DNA of 47,858 bases. Source: Streptomyces xiaopingdaonensis (GTDB taxonomy: Bacteria; Actinomycetota; Actinomycetes; Streptomycetales; Streptomycetaceae). Of this stretch, positions 8,091-16,127 are shown in pieces (position 1 is the first letter of the stretch; every line of letters starts with the position of its first letter). The DNA is taken from positions 1 to 47,858 of the forward strand of contig NZ_AJTQ01000374.1 of NCBI RefSeq assembly GCF_000262345.1, in the 5' to 3' direction. A program made the translations under genes and the position numbers. The notes beneath the pieces were generated by a model that saw nothing but the letters and a program-made list of their open reading frames with translations, was not told the origin of the DNA and did not search any database.

Positions 8091-9605
8091 ATGGCGCCCA
8101 GCCCGACGCAGGCAGCCGCCGGCGACACCGGGGGCAAGACCTTCTTCGGCCACCCACGCGGCTTGGCCACTCTCTTCATGACGGAGATGTGGGAGCGCTT
8201 CAGCTTCTACGGCATGCGCGCCCTCCTCGTCGTCTACCTCATCGCGGGCGGGCCCGACGCGGACTCGTCCGCCGTCGGCGGCGGCCTCGCGATGGACCTC
8301 GCCACGGCGACGGCCATCTACTCCGTCTACAACGCCATGGTCTATCTGCTGACCATGCCCGGCGGCTGGTTCGGCGACCGGGTCTGGGGCCCGCGCAAGA
8401 CCGTCGCCGTCGCCGCCGGCGTCATCATGGCCGGCCACCTCTGCCTCGCGCTGCCGGGCCAGAGCGTCTTCTTCGTCGGCCTCGCGTTCGTCGCGATCGG
8501 CTCGGGGCTGCTGAAGGCGAACATCTCCGCGATGGTCGGCGACCTCTACAACGGTCCCGACGACCCGCGCAGGGACGGCGGGTTCACCGTCTTCTACATG
8601 GGGATCAACCTCGGCTCCTTCTGCGCCCCGCTCGTGATCGGCACCGTCGGCCAGACCGTCAACTGGCACCTGGGCTTCGCGCTCGCCGCCGTCGGCATGG
8701 GGCTCGGCCTCGTCCAGTTCCTGCTCGGCTCGCGCCACCTGGGCGAGCGCAGCAACCTCGTGCCGTCGCCGCTGAGCGACAAGGAGCGCAGCTCGGTGGT
8801 GCGCAAGGGGCTGATCTGGCTCGCGGCCGCGGCCGTCTTCTACGGCATCGTCGTGGGCACCGGGCACTTCACGCTCAACTGGGCGATGGTGCCGCTCACC
8901 GTCCTCGGCCTGGTGCTCCCCGTCGGCATGCTGGTGCGGATCAAGCGGGACAGGGACCTCTCGCGCGCCGAGCAGGGCAAGATGAGCGGCTACATCTGGT
9001 TCTTCGCCGCCGCCGCGATCTTCTGGATGATCTACGACCAGGGCGCCTCGACGGTCCAGGCGTTCGGCGACACCAAGACCGACACCTCGATCCTCGGCTG
9101 GTCGTTCCCCTCCACCTGGTTCCAGTCGATCAACCCGCTCCTCATCATCCTGCTCGCGCCGGTCTTCGCCGCGATATGGGTGGCGCTGGCCCGGCGCAGC
9201 AAGGAGCCCTCGACGACCGGGAAGTTCTCCTTCGCGCTCGTCGTCACGGGGCTGTCGTTCTTCGCGTTCCTCGTCCCCATGGCGATGGCCCAGGACGGCA
9301 AGGTGAGCCCGATGTGGCTGGTGCTCATCTTCCTGCTGCACACCATCGCCGAGCTCTGCCTCTCGCCCGTCGGCCTCTCGGTCACGACGAAGCTGGCACC
9401 GGCGAAGTACGCGAGCCAGCTCATGGGCGTCTGGTTCCTCGCGGTGACCGCGGGCGACAGCATCACCGGGCTCCTCGCCATCGGCGGGGCCGACCTCAGC
9501 GGCAGGGGCATCGTCGCGATGGAGGCAACCCTCGCGGTGCTCGCCGGATTCGCGGTGTACATGTACCGCAAGAAGATCGCGGCGCAGATGGAGACCGCGG
9601 ACTGA
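8091..9605 (+). CDS. POT/PTR-family proton-dependent peptide transporter
   Basis: Twelve- to fourteen-helix permease of 504 aa, likely importing di- and tripeptides with protons. It carries the family signature near the N terminus, FMTEMWERFSFYGMRALLV (the ExxERFxYYG motif, here ExxERFSFYG), GGWFGDRVWGPRKT after helix 2, and FTVFYMGINLGSFCAPL around helix 5. The ATG at 8091 has AAGGA about nine bases upstream. Hydrophobic segments continue to about residue 490, so it is full length. The repeat cluster upstream suggests tight control, perhaps by the divergent two-component system. Confidence 0.93.
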   Translation: MAPSPTQAAAGDTGGKTFFGHPRGLATLFMTEMWERFSFYGMRALLVVYLIAGGPDADSSAVGGGLAMDLATATAIYSVYNAMVYLLTMPGGWFGDRVWGPRKTVAVAAGVIMAGHLCLALPGQSVFFVGLAFVAIGSGLLKANISAMVGDLYNGPDDPRRDGGFTVFYMGINLGSFCAPLVIGTVGQTVNWHLGFALAAVGMGLGLVQFLLGSRHLGERSNLVPSPLSDKERSSVVRKGLIWLAAAAVFYGIVVGTGHFTLNWAMVPLTVLGLVLPVGMLVRIKRDRDLSRAEQGKMSGYIWFFAAAAIFWMIYDQGASTVQAFGDTKTDTSILGWSFPSTWFQSINPLLIILLAPVFAAIWVALARRSKEPSTTGKFSFALVVTGLSFFAFLVPMAMAQDGKVSPMWLVLIFLLHTIAELCLSPVGLSVTTKLAPAKYASQLMGVWFLAVTAGDSITGLLAIGGADLSGRGIVAMEATLAVLAGFAVYMYRKKIAAQMETAD

Positions 9606-9610
9606 GCCCC

Positions 9611-9642
9611 GCGCCGCCCCCCGCCGGGCGCGGGGGCGGCGC
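9611..9642. terminator. GC hairpin downstream of peptide transporter
   Basis: An 11-bp perfect stem (9611-9621 with 9632-9642) and 10-nt loop begin 6 nt after the transporter stop. It is the first of two successive hairpins in this convergent gap. Confidence 0.7.
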
Positions 9643-9650
9643 GCCGTCCG

Positions 9651-9688
9651 CCTCGGCCCCGGCCGGAGTTGTCCGGTCGGGGCCGAGG
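9651..9688. terminator. Second hairpin between convergent transporter and anti-sigma genes
   Basis: A 17-bp stem (9651-9667 with 9672-9688) has a single G-U type mismatch and a 4-nt loop GTTG. It probably terminates transcripts from both directions. Confidence 0.75.
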
Positions 9689-9711
9689 CGTACGCAGAGG
9701 CTGTACGGGTG

Positions 9712-10374
9712 TCAGTTGGGGGCGGCGAGCTCGGCCCAGACGGTCTTGCCCGTGCCCTGGGGACTGCGGACGACGCCCCAGTCGAGGCAGAGCCGCTGCA
9801 CGATGAACATGCCGTGCCCGCCCGGGCGGCCCACGCGGTGCGGTGTGCGCGGCGAGGGCGAGCCGCTCCCCGCGTCGACGACCTCGACCCGCAGCACCTT
9901 GGCGCCGTTCCCGAGCCGCAGCTCCTCCGGCCCTTCGGCGTGCAGGCAGGCGTTGGTCACCAGTTCCGAGACGACGAGCAACGCGTCCTCGGCCGCGGCG
10001 CGTTGGTCGGCGGTGGCGGCGGGGAGCCAGCTCCAGTCGTGGAGCGCCTGCCGGGTGAAGTCGCGGGCCCGCGCGACCGCTCCCCCCGCCCCGGCGAGCC
10101 GGAGCCGGCGCACCTGGCGCAGGACGGGGGTCGTGGCCGTGGACGTTCCGCCGGGCTCACCGGTCGGTTGCGCTGCGCCGCACGCTGCCGCGGCGCCCTC
10201 GGCGGCGTTACGCACGGTGCCGCCACCTCCCTCGGTGCCCGCAGCGCCGGCTCCGGCGATCGGCGGCTCCTGGAGACCACCGTCAGCAGCCGCGGCCTCC
10301 GGCGCGGCGGCGGCAGGGAAGCTCTCGGGCTCCTGGCCGCCGTCGCCGGCCGATTGGGGCCGGGTGGTGCTCAT
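9712..10374 (-). CDS. prsI: Anti-sigma factor kinase (RsbW-like, HATPase)
   Basis: Serine-kinase anti-sigma factor of 220 aa. The C-terminal 130 residues form a GHKL ATPase of the SpoIIAB/RsbW type: N box ALLVVSELVTNACLHA, G1 VVDAGSG, G2 RPGGHGMFIVQRLCLDWG and GTGKTVWAEL. The first 85 or so residues are Ala/Gly/Pro-rich and look disordered, which is longer than usual. The family binds a SigB-type sigma factor and phosphorylates a STAS antagonist; both likely partners are encoded next door. The symbol is by analogy with the S. coelicolor SigI/ArsI/PrsI system recalled from the literature and was not checked by alignment. Confidence 0.75.
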   Translation of the reverse strand: MSTTRPQSAGDGGQEPESFPAAAAPEAAAADGGLQEPPIAGAGAAGTEGGGGTVRNAAEGAAAACGAAQPTGEPGGTSTATTPVLRQVRRLRLAGAGGAVARARDFTRQALHDWSWLPAATADQRAAAEDALLVVSELVTNACLHAEGPEELRLGNGAKVLRVEVVDAGSGSPSPRTPHRVGRPGGHGMFIVQRLCLDWGVVRSPQGTGKTVWAELAAPN

Positions 10375-10626
10375 CAGTGGTTCACCTCACCGATCACCGT
10401 TTACCGATTCGTCTGCTGGCGCCAGTCTGGTCGCGCTGTTAACGAATGCCTGACAGATTCAGAGGTCTCCTGCCCTGCCGCACCGTGAGAACACCCACGG
10501 ATTCGGCCGGACTGGTGTGATGCGTGTAACGCGCGGATGTCGGTTCGGCATACCCCTGCCGGGGCCCCGCCGACACATCGCCCCCCGTGACCTGCGACGT
10601 TCCAACTCGCCCCGCGCGGGCGGAAG

Positions 10627-11007
10627 TTATGCTTCCGGCGCTCCGGCAAGGGCGGATTCGAGGTCCTCGTGGACGGTGAACACCGCTGTCGCTCCGGTGA
10701 TTTCGAAGACTCTGGCGACGACGGGAAGCATCCCCGCGAGGTGGACCCCGCCTCCGGCGGACTCGGCTTTCAGCCGCGCGCCCAGCAGCACGTTCAGCCC
10801 GGTGGAATCGCAGAACTCGAGCCGCGAGCAGTCCACCACGAGGCGGGACCTGCCCTCCTCGACGCAGCGCTCCAGCGGCTCTCGCAGCGCCTCGGCGGTA
10901 TGGTGATCGAGCTCACCCTCGGGGGTCACCACGGCACTGGCGCCCGCGTACCGTACGTCGACCGTCAGTCGGCCCCGGCTCGTGCTGCCGGGCACTCCGC
11001 GGTCCAT
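10627..11007 (-). CDS. arsI: Anti-anti-sigma factor (STAS domain)
   Basis: Single STAS-domain protein of about 126 aa, expected to bind and sequester the kinase and free the sigma factor when unphosphorylated. The phosphorylation site is the Ser in FCDSTGLNVLLGA, and EGELDHHTAEALREPLE forms the usual first strand-helix unit. The ATG at 11007 is preferred over the GTG two codons earlier (11013) because AAGGGG lies five bases upstream of the ATG and would run into the GTG. It lies 252 bp upstream of the kinase gene on the same strand and is divergent from the sigma gene. The symbol is by analogy with S. coelicolor. Confidence 0.75.
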   Translation of the reverse strand: MDRGVPGSTSRGRLTVDVRYAGASAVVTPEGELDHHTAEALREPLERCVEEGRSRLVVDCSRLEFCDSTGLNVLLGARLKAESAGGGVHLAGMLPVVARVFEITGATAVFTVHEDLESALAGAPEA

Positions 11008-11278
11008 GCACACCCCTTCTGGTTGCGTGAGGGTTTCGTGACGCTGCGGCGCCTCCGCCCTCGTCGAGCGGTTAGAACCCTACGCCCTCCCGGGCACGAC
11101 CGGTACCCGAACAACCAACAGACTTGAACAAAGCGGACATTACGCGCTTGCCAGGGCCACACAGAAGCAGGTAGGGCTAGTAGTGACATCCGTAGAACAC
11201 GTCGGCTTTGGAGGCGCCGCACCTCGTAGTGCACGTCACGGCTCCGGCAGCCATATGCCGAGAAAGATGGAGGACACC

Positions 11279-12202
11279 ATGTCACCCCGGCTCGACCACG
11301 GGATATCGGAGTTCACCGACCCGGCCGTTCCGGAAGACCACGCCCCGGAACGGGATGCGGACCACACGAGCCCGGACTCGGTGGAGGAAATCCTCGACCA
11401 GCTCCAGATACCCGAGATCCCACCGTACGACCAGGTGGGGCCCGTTGACGCACGGGCTCTCTCCAAGACCCTCTTCGGTCGGTTGGAGAACCTCGAAGAA
11501 GGCACGCACGAGTACGCGTACGTCCGGAACACCCTCGTCGAACTGAACCTCGCGCTCGTCAAGTTCGCGGCCTCCAGGTTCCGCTCCCGGAGCGAGCCGA
11601 TGGAGGACATCATCCAGGTCGGCACGATCGGCCTGATCAAGGCGATCGACCGCTTCGAGCTGGGCCGCGGGGTGGAGTTCCCCACCTTCGCGATGCCGAC
11701 GATCGTCGGCGAGATCAAGCGCTTCTTCCGCGACACCTCCTGGTCCGTCCGCGTACCGCGGCGCCTCCAGGAGCTCCGGCTCGACCTCGCCAAGGCGGGC
11801 GACGAGCTGGCGCAGCGCCTCGACCGCTCCCCCACCGTCGACGAGCTCGCCGAGCGCCTCAGCATCTCCACGGAGGAGGTCGTCGAGGGCATGGCGGCGA
11901 GCAACGCGTACACCGCGAGCTCGCTCGACGCGCAGCCCGAGGAGGACGACACCGAGGGGACCCTCGCCGACCGCATCGGCTACGAGGACCACGGCCTCGA
12001 GGGCATCGAGTACATCGAGTCGCTGAAGCCGCTCATCGCGGAACTGCCGCCGCGCGACCGCAAGATCCTCTCGCTCCGCTTCGTCGCCGGGATGACGCAG
12101 TCGGAGATCGGCGAGGAGCTGGGCATCTCGCAGATGCACGTCTCCCGGCTCCTCTCCAGGACCCTCCGCCGCCTGCGTGCGGGGCTGACCCTGGAGGAGT
12201 GA
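11279..12202 (+). CDS. sigI: SigB/SigF-family RNA polymerase sigma factor
   Basis: Alternative sigma factor of 307 aa from the ATG at 11279, chosen because GGAGG sits five bases upstream; an in-frame GTG at 11183 has no such site. Region 2 includes RFRSRSEPMEDIIQVGTIGL and EFPTFAMPTIVGEIKRFFRD, region 3 runs from about PRRLQELRLDLAKAG, and region 4 ends MTQSEIGEELGISQMHVSRL. The acidic 60-residue N-terminal extension precedes region 1.2/2. With the adjacent STAS protein and kinase it makes a complete partner-switching module, probably for stress or developmental transcription. The assignment to sigI rather than another SigB paralogue rests on neighbouring hut genes and is tentative. Confidence 0.85.
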   Translation: MSPRLDHGISEFTDPAVPEDHAPERDADHTSPDSVEEILDQLQIPEIPPYDQVGPVDARALSKTLFGRLENLEEGTHEYAYVRNTLVELNLALVKFAASRFRSRSEPMEDIIQVGTIGLIKAIDRFELGRGVEFPTFAMPTIVGEIKRFFRDTSWSVRVPRRLQELRLDLAKAGDELAQRLDRSPTVDELAERLSISTEEVVEGMAASNAYTASSLDAQPEEDDTEGTLADRIGYEDHGLEGIEYIESLKPLIAELPPRDRKILSLRFVAGMTQSEIGEELGISQMHVSRLLSRTLRRLRAGLTLEE

Positions 12203-12222
12203 CGCGCCGAACGCGTACGTGC

Positions 12223-12256
12223 GTGGGCCGTCCCGGTGCACACCGGGGCGGCCCAC
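12223..12256. terminator. Bidirectional terminator between sigma factor gene and hutI
   Basis: A 16-bp stem (12223-12238 with 12241-12256) with one T-G wobble and a 2-nt gap at the tip. It sits 20 nt after the sigma stop and 40 nt past the hutI stop, serving both convergent transcripts. Confidence 0.8.
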
Positions 12257-12296
12257 TGCGTTGTTCCCGACTGCCCCGCGCCCGGCGGCAGTCGGT

Positions 12297-13487
12297 TCAG
12301 ACCCTCCGCACCCCGCGCTCCCAGACCGCCGCCACCAGCGGGACGCCCGGACGATAGGCGAGGTGGACGTGCGAGGGCGCGTCGAGCAGGACGGCGTCGG
12401 CGCGGGCGCCGGGGCGCAGGGTGCCCACGTCGGTGCGGCGGAGGGCGCGGGCGCCGCCCGCGGTGGCGGACCAGAGCGCCTCGTCTGGCGTCATGTGCAT
12501 CTCCCGGACGGCGAGCGCGAGGCAGAACGGCATCGAAGAGGTGTAGGAAGAGCCCGGGTTGCAGTCGGTGGAGAGGGCCACCGTCGCGCCCGCGTCGAGC
12601 AGGGCACGCGCGTCGGGGTAGCGGGAGCGGGTGGAGAACTCGCAGCCGGGCAGGAGCGTGGCGACCGTGTCGCCCTCGGCGAGCGCCTCGACGTCGGCGG
12701 GCGCGAGGTGGGTGCAGTGGTCGGCCGACGCGGCGTCGAGCTCGACGGCGAGCCGCACCCCCGGGCCCGCACCGAGCTGGTTGGCGTGGACGCGTGCGCC
12801 CAGGCCGCGCGCCTGCCCCGCGGTGAGGACCGCCCGCGCCTGGTCGCCGTCGAACGCTCCCTCCTCGCAGAAGACGTCGATCCAACGCGCGTACGGAGCG
12901 CAGGAGTCGAGCATCTCTCCGGTGACGAGCGCGACGTAGCCGGCCGGGTCGTCCGCGAACTCGGCGGGGACGACGTGCGCGCCGAGATAGGTGGTCTCGT
13001 CCGTGTGGCGCGCCGCGACGCGCAGCGCGCGGGACTCGTCCCGGGGTGTGAGCCCGTAGCCCGACTTGGTCTCCACGGTGGTGGTGCCCTGCCGCAGCAT
13101 CTCGTCGAGGTGGGCGGCGAGGGTCGCCGCGAGGCTCTCGTCGTCGGCCTCGCGGGTGGCGGCGACGGTGGTGCGGATGCCGCCCGCCGAGTAACGCACG
13201 CCGGACATGCGGGCGTTGAACTCGGCCGTGCGGTCGCCCGCGTAGAGCAGGTGGGAGTGCGAGTCGACGAAGCCGGGGACGACGGCGCGGCCGTCGGCAC
13301 GGAACTCCTCGTCGGCGGGAGGCGCCTGCGCGTCGGGGCCGACCCAGGCGACCTCGCCGTCCTGGAGGACGAGCGCCGCGTCGTGGACGAGGCCGAGCGG
13401 GCCCTCGCCCAGCTCGGGCGCGTTGGTGGCGAGGGTGCCGATGCCGGTGAGGACGGTCGACGGCGTGCGGGGTTCTGCTGCGGTCAT
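12297..13487 (-). CDS. hutI: Imidazolonepropionase
   Basis: Third step of histidine breakdown: hydrolysis of 4-imidazolone-5-propanoate to N-formimidoyl-glutamate. The 396-aa amidohydrolase-fold protein shows the metal-binding HxH in VPGFVDSHSHLLYAGDR, the substrate stretch TVETKSGYGL, HANQLGAG, ASADHCTHL, and the metal Asp in VALSTDCNPG. The start is an ATG at 13487. It is the last gene of the hut operon, 37 nt after hutF, and meets the sigma gene at a shared hairpin. Confidence 0.95.
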   Translation of the reverse strand: MTAAEPRTPSTVLTGIGTLATNAPELGEGPLGLVHDAALVLQDGEVAWVGPDAQAPPADEEFRADGRAVVPGFVDSHSHLLYAGDRTAEFNARMSGVRYSAGGIRTTVAATREADDESLAATLAAHLDEMLRQGTTTVETKSGYGLTPRDESRALRVAARHTDETTYLGAHVVPAEFADDPAGYVALVTGEMLDSCAPYARWIDVFCEEGAFDGDQARAVLTAGQARGLGARVHANQLGAGPGVRLAVELDAASADHCTHLAPADVEALAEGDTVATLLPGCEFSTRSRYPDARALLDAGATVALSTDCNPGSSYTSSMPFCLALAVREMHMTPDEALWSATAGGARALRRTDVGTLRPGARADAVLLDAPSHVHLAYRPGVPLVAAVWERGVRRV

Positions 13488-13524
13488 CTGGCGGCTCCCG
13501 GTGGGGCGTTCGGCGGGCGGCGGG

Positions 13525-14880
13525 TCACGGCGTCACGGCACCGACCGCGGCGGCGAGCGCGCCGCCCACGTCGCCCACGCGCAGGTGGACGCCGTCCCGC
13601 ACGACGTGCCTCCCGGCCACCACCGTATGGCGGACGTCGGCCGCGGTGGCGGCGAACACGGCGGTCTCGGCGGCGGTCTCGGCGGGCGGGCCCGCGGTGC
13701 GCACGGTGTCGAGCGCGACGGTGGTGAAGTCGGCGAGGCGGCCCGGTTCGAGTGCGCCGGCGTCCGGCCAGCCGAGCGCCGCGTGTCCGGCGGACGTTGC
13801 CGCGTCGAGGAGTTCGGCGGCGGTGAAGTGGCCGCGTACGCCTGTCGCGAGGCGCTGGTCGAGTTCGAGGGAGCGGGCCTCGGCGAGCAGGTCGACGCGG
13901 GCGTGGCTGTCGGTTCCGAGCGACAACCGCACGCCCTCGGCCGCGAGTCGGGGCGCGGGGCCGATGCCGTCCGCGAGGTCGCGTTCCGTGGTGGGGCAGA
14001 AGCAGGCGCCCGTGCGGGTGCCGCCGAGGAGGCCGATGTCCTCGGGCGTCAGGTGCGTCGCGTGGACGGCCGTGGTCAGCGGGCCGAGGACGCCGTGGTC
14101 GGCGAGGAGCCGTGCGGGCGTGCGGCCGTACGCCTCGACGCAGGCGGTGTTCTCGGCCGGCTGCTCCGAGAGGTGCACGTGGAGCGGGGCCGAGGAGCGG
14201 CGAGCCCACTCGGCGACCGTCGCCAACTCCCGTGCGGGCACGGCCCGTACGGAGTGCACGGCGGCGCCGCAGCGGACCGTGGCGGAGGTCGCGAGGGACC
14301 CGGCCAGCGCCTCGGCGCGCTCGGCCCACGCGGCGGCCGAGCCGTCGGAGAACCGGAGTTGGACGCCCTCGGGCGGGACACCCGCGCCGTCGGGCGTCGG
14401 GCCGGACGAGAGGTAGGCCGTGTCGAGCAGCGTGAGCCGGACTCCGGCCTCCGCCGCCGCCTCGACGAGCGCCGCGCCCATGGCGTTCGGGTCCGAGTAG
14501 CGGCGCCCGTCAGGACCGTGGTGGAGGTAGTGGAACTCGCCGACGCAGGTGACGCCCGCGAGGGCCATCTCGGCGTAGGCGGCGCGGGCGAGCGCCAGGT
14601 AGGTGTCGGGGTCGAGCGCCGCCGCGACCTCGTACATCGTCTCGCGCCAGGTCCAGAAGGTGCCGCGGTCGCGCTGGACGGTGCCGCGCAGGGCCCGGTG
14701 GAAGGCGTGCGAGTGGGCGTCGGCGAAGCCCGGGAGGGTGAGGCCGCAGAGCACTTCGGCGCCCCGGGGCGGCGAGGGGGCACGGGCCACGGAGGTGAGG
14801 ACGCCGCCCTCGCACTCCAGCAGGACGCCCGTGGCAACCGCCCCGCCGATCCAGGCGTGTTGGCACCAGTAACTCAGCAC
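13525..14880 (-). CDS. hutF: Formimidoylglutamate deiminase
   Basis: Converts N-formimidoyl-glutamate to N-formylglutamate and ammonia, the entry to the five-step form of the pathway. The 451-aa amidohydrolase has GFADAHSHAFHRALRG with the HxH metal pair, the characteristic WTWRETMYEVAA, the EFHYLHHGPDG segment, HVHLSEQPAEN, and the metal Asp in SLGTDSHARVDLLAE. The start is a GTG at 14880, overlapping the preceding amidohydrolase stop by 7 nt, so translation is probably coupled. Specificity as HutF rather than a general guanine-deaminase relative is supported by these motifs and by the operon. Confidence 0.92.
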   Translation of the reverse strand: MLSYWCQHAWIGGAVATGVLLECEGGVLTSVARAPSPPRGAEVLCGLTLPGFADAHSHAFHRALRGTVQRDRGTFWTWRETMYEVAAALDPDTYLALARAAYAEMALAGVTCVGEFHYLHHGPDGRRYSDPNAMGAALVEAAAEAGVRLTLLDTAYLSSGPTPDGAGVPPEGVQLRFSDGSAAAWAERAEALAGSLATSATVRCGAAVHSVRAVPARELATVAEWARRSSAPLHVHLSEQPAENTACVEAYGRTPARLLADHGVLGPLTTAVHATHLTPEDIGLLGGTRTGACFCPTTERDLADGIGPAPRLAAEGVRLSLGTDSHARVDLLAEARSLELDQRLATGVRGHFTAAELLDAATSAGHAALGWPDAGALEPGRLADFTTVALDTVRTAGPPAETAAETAVFAATAADVRHTVVAGRHVVRDGVHLRVGDVGGALAAAVGAVTP

Positions 14881-16127
14881 GCCAGCTCCTCCAGCACGTC
14901 GGCGAGCGCGGTGACGCCGGCGAGGCAGTCCTCCTCCGCGGCGTACTCCGCCGGCGCGTGCGAGACGCCGGTGGGGTTGCGCACGTAGAGCATCGCGGTG
15001 GGGACGGAGCCGGCGAGGATGCCGGCGTCGTGGCCGGCTCCGGTGGGGAGGACGGGGACAGGGCCCGCGCCGTCGGCGAGGCGCCGGGCGAGGCGGTCGC
15101 GGAGCGCGTCGGCGAAGACCACGCGCGAGGTGAACGACTCGCGGACCACGGCGACTTGGACGCCGTCGCGGCCGCCCCGCTCCACCGCGGCGCGCTCGAT
15201 ACCGGCGACGACACGGTCGAGGGTCTCCTCATCCGCCGCGCGCGAGTCGAGCCAGCCGCTGACGCGGGACGCGATCGCGTTGACGGCCCCCGGCTCGACG
15301 TCGACCCTGCCGAAGGTGGCGAGGGCTTCTGCGAGACGGGCCTCCTCGCGGGCCGCGAGGACGGTGCCCGCATAGGTGAGCATGGGGTCGCGGCGGTCGG
15401 CGAGGCGTGTCGTGCCCGCGTGGTTGCCCTCGCCCGAGAAATCGAACCGCCATCGGCCGTGCGGCCAGATCGCGGAGGCGACACCGACGGGGTGCGCGGT
15501 GTCGGCGAGGGCCCTGCCCTGCTCGATGTGGAGCTCGACGAACGCACTCAGCGCCGCGAGGCGTTCGGGGTCGGGCCCCACGAACTCCGGGTCGTGGCCC
15601 GCGCGTTCCATCGCGTGCAGCAGCCCGGTGCCGTCCGCGTCGCGGAGTTCGGCGGCCTGCGCCCGGTCGAGCAGCCCGGTGGCGAGGCGGGAGCCGACGC
15701 AGGAGAGGCCGAAGCGGGCGCCCTCCTCGTCGGTGAAGTTGACGACGGCGAGCGGGTGCTGGAGCCGCGCCCCGCGCCGGTGAAGCTCGTCGAGGGCGGC
15801 GAAGGCCGAGACGACGCCGAGGGGGCCGTCGAAGGCGCCGCCGTCGGGTACGGAGTCGAGGTGGGAACCGGTGGCGACGGCGCCGCCCGCGCTGCGGTCC
15901 CCCAGCCACGCCCACTGGTTGCCGTTGCCGTCGATCTCGTGGTGCAGCCCTCTCGCCACGGCCTGGGCGCGGAACCAGGCGCGGCAGTCGGCGTCCTGGG
16001 ACGTCCAGGCGAAGCGCCGGTAGCCGCTCGTCCCCCCGCAGCGGCCGAGCGGCTCCAACTGGCGCCACATGGCGTCGAATCCGGGGCCCGGGGCGTATCC
16101 GGCCCCGGCGAACGTCGGGTGGCTCAT
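14874..16127 (-). CDS. M20-family amidohydrolase (allantoate amidohydrolase / carbamoylase type)
   Basis: Zinc amidase of 417 aa in the hydantoinase/carbamoylase branch of M20. Metal and catalytic motifs are visible: GSHLDSVPDGGAFDGPLGV, NFTDEEGARFG, FVELHIEQGRAL, HAGTTRLADRRDP in the lid, and the C-terminal GAGHDAGIL and SHAPAEYA. Such enzymes cut ureido or formyl-type amide bonds on small amino acid derivatives. Placed between hutU and hutF with overlaps on both sides (ATGA with hutU, 7 nt with hutF), it is the best local candidate for the missing N-formylglutamate deformylase step; that substrate is my inference. An allantoate role is the obvious alternative, but no other purine-catabolism genes are nearby. 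Confidence 0.88.
   Translation of the reverse strand: MSHPTFAGAGYAPGPGFDAMWRQLEPLGRCGGTSGYRRFAWTSQDADCRAWFRAQAVARGLHHEIDGNGNQWAWLGDRSAGGAVATGSHLDSVPDGGAFDGPLGVVSAFAALDELHRRGARLQHPLAVVNFTDEEGARFGLSCVGSRLATGLLDRAQAAELRDADGTGLLHAMERAGHDPEFVGPDPERLAALSAFVELHIEQGRALADTAHPVGVASAIWPHGRWRFDFSGEGNHAGTTRLADRRDPMLTYAGTVLAAREEARLAEALATFGRVDVEPGAVNAIASRVSGWLDSRAADEETLDRVVAGIERAAVERGGRDGVQVAVVRESFTSRVVFADALRDRLARRLADGAGPVPVLPTGAGHDAGILAGSVPTAMLYVRNPTGVSHAPAEYAAEEDCLAGVTALADVLEELAC

Noticed and set aside
11183..11278. Upstream GTG start for the sigma factor, adding 32 residues
   Set aside because: No ribosome site at 11183, whereas GGAGG stands five bases before the ATG at 11279.
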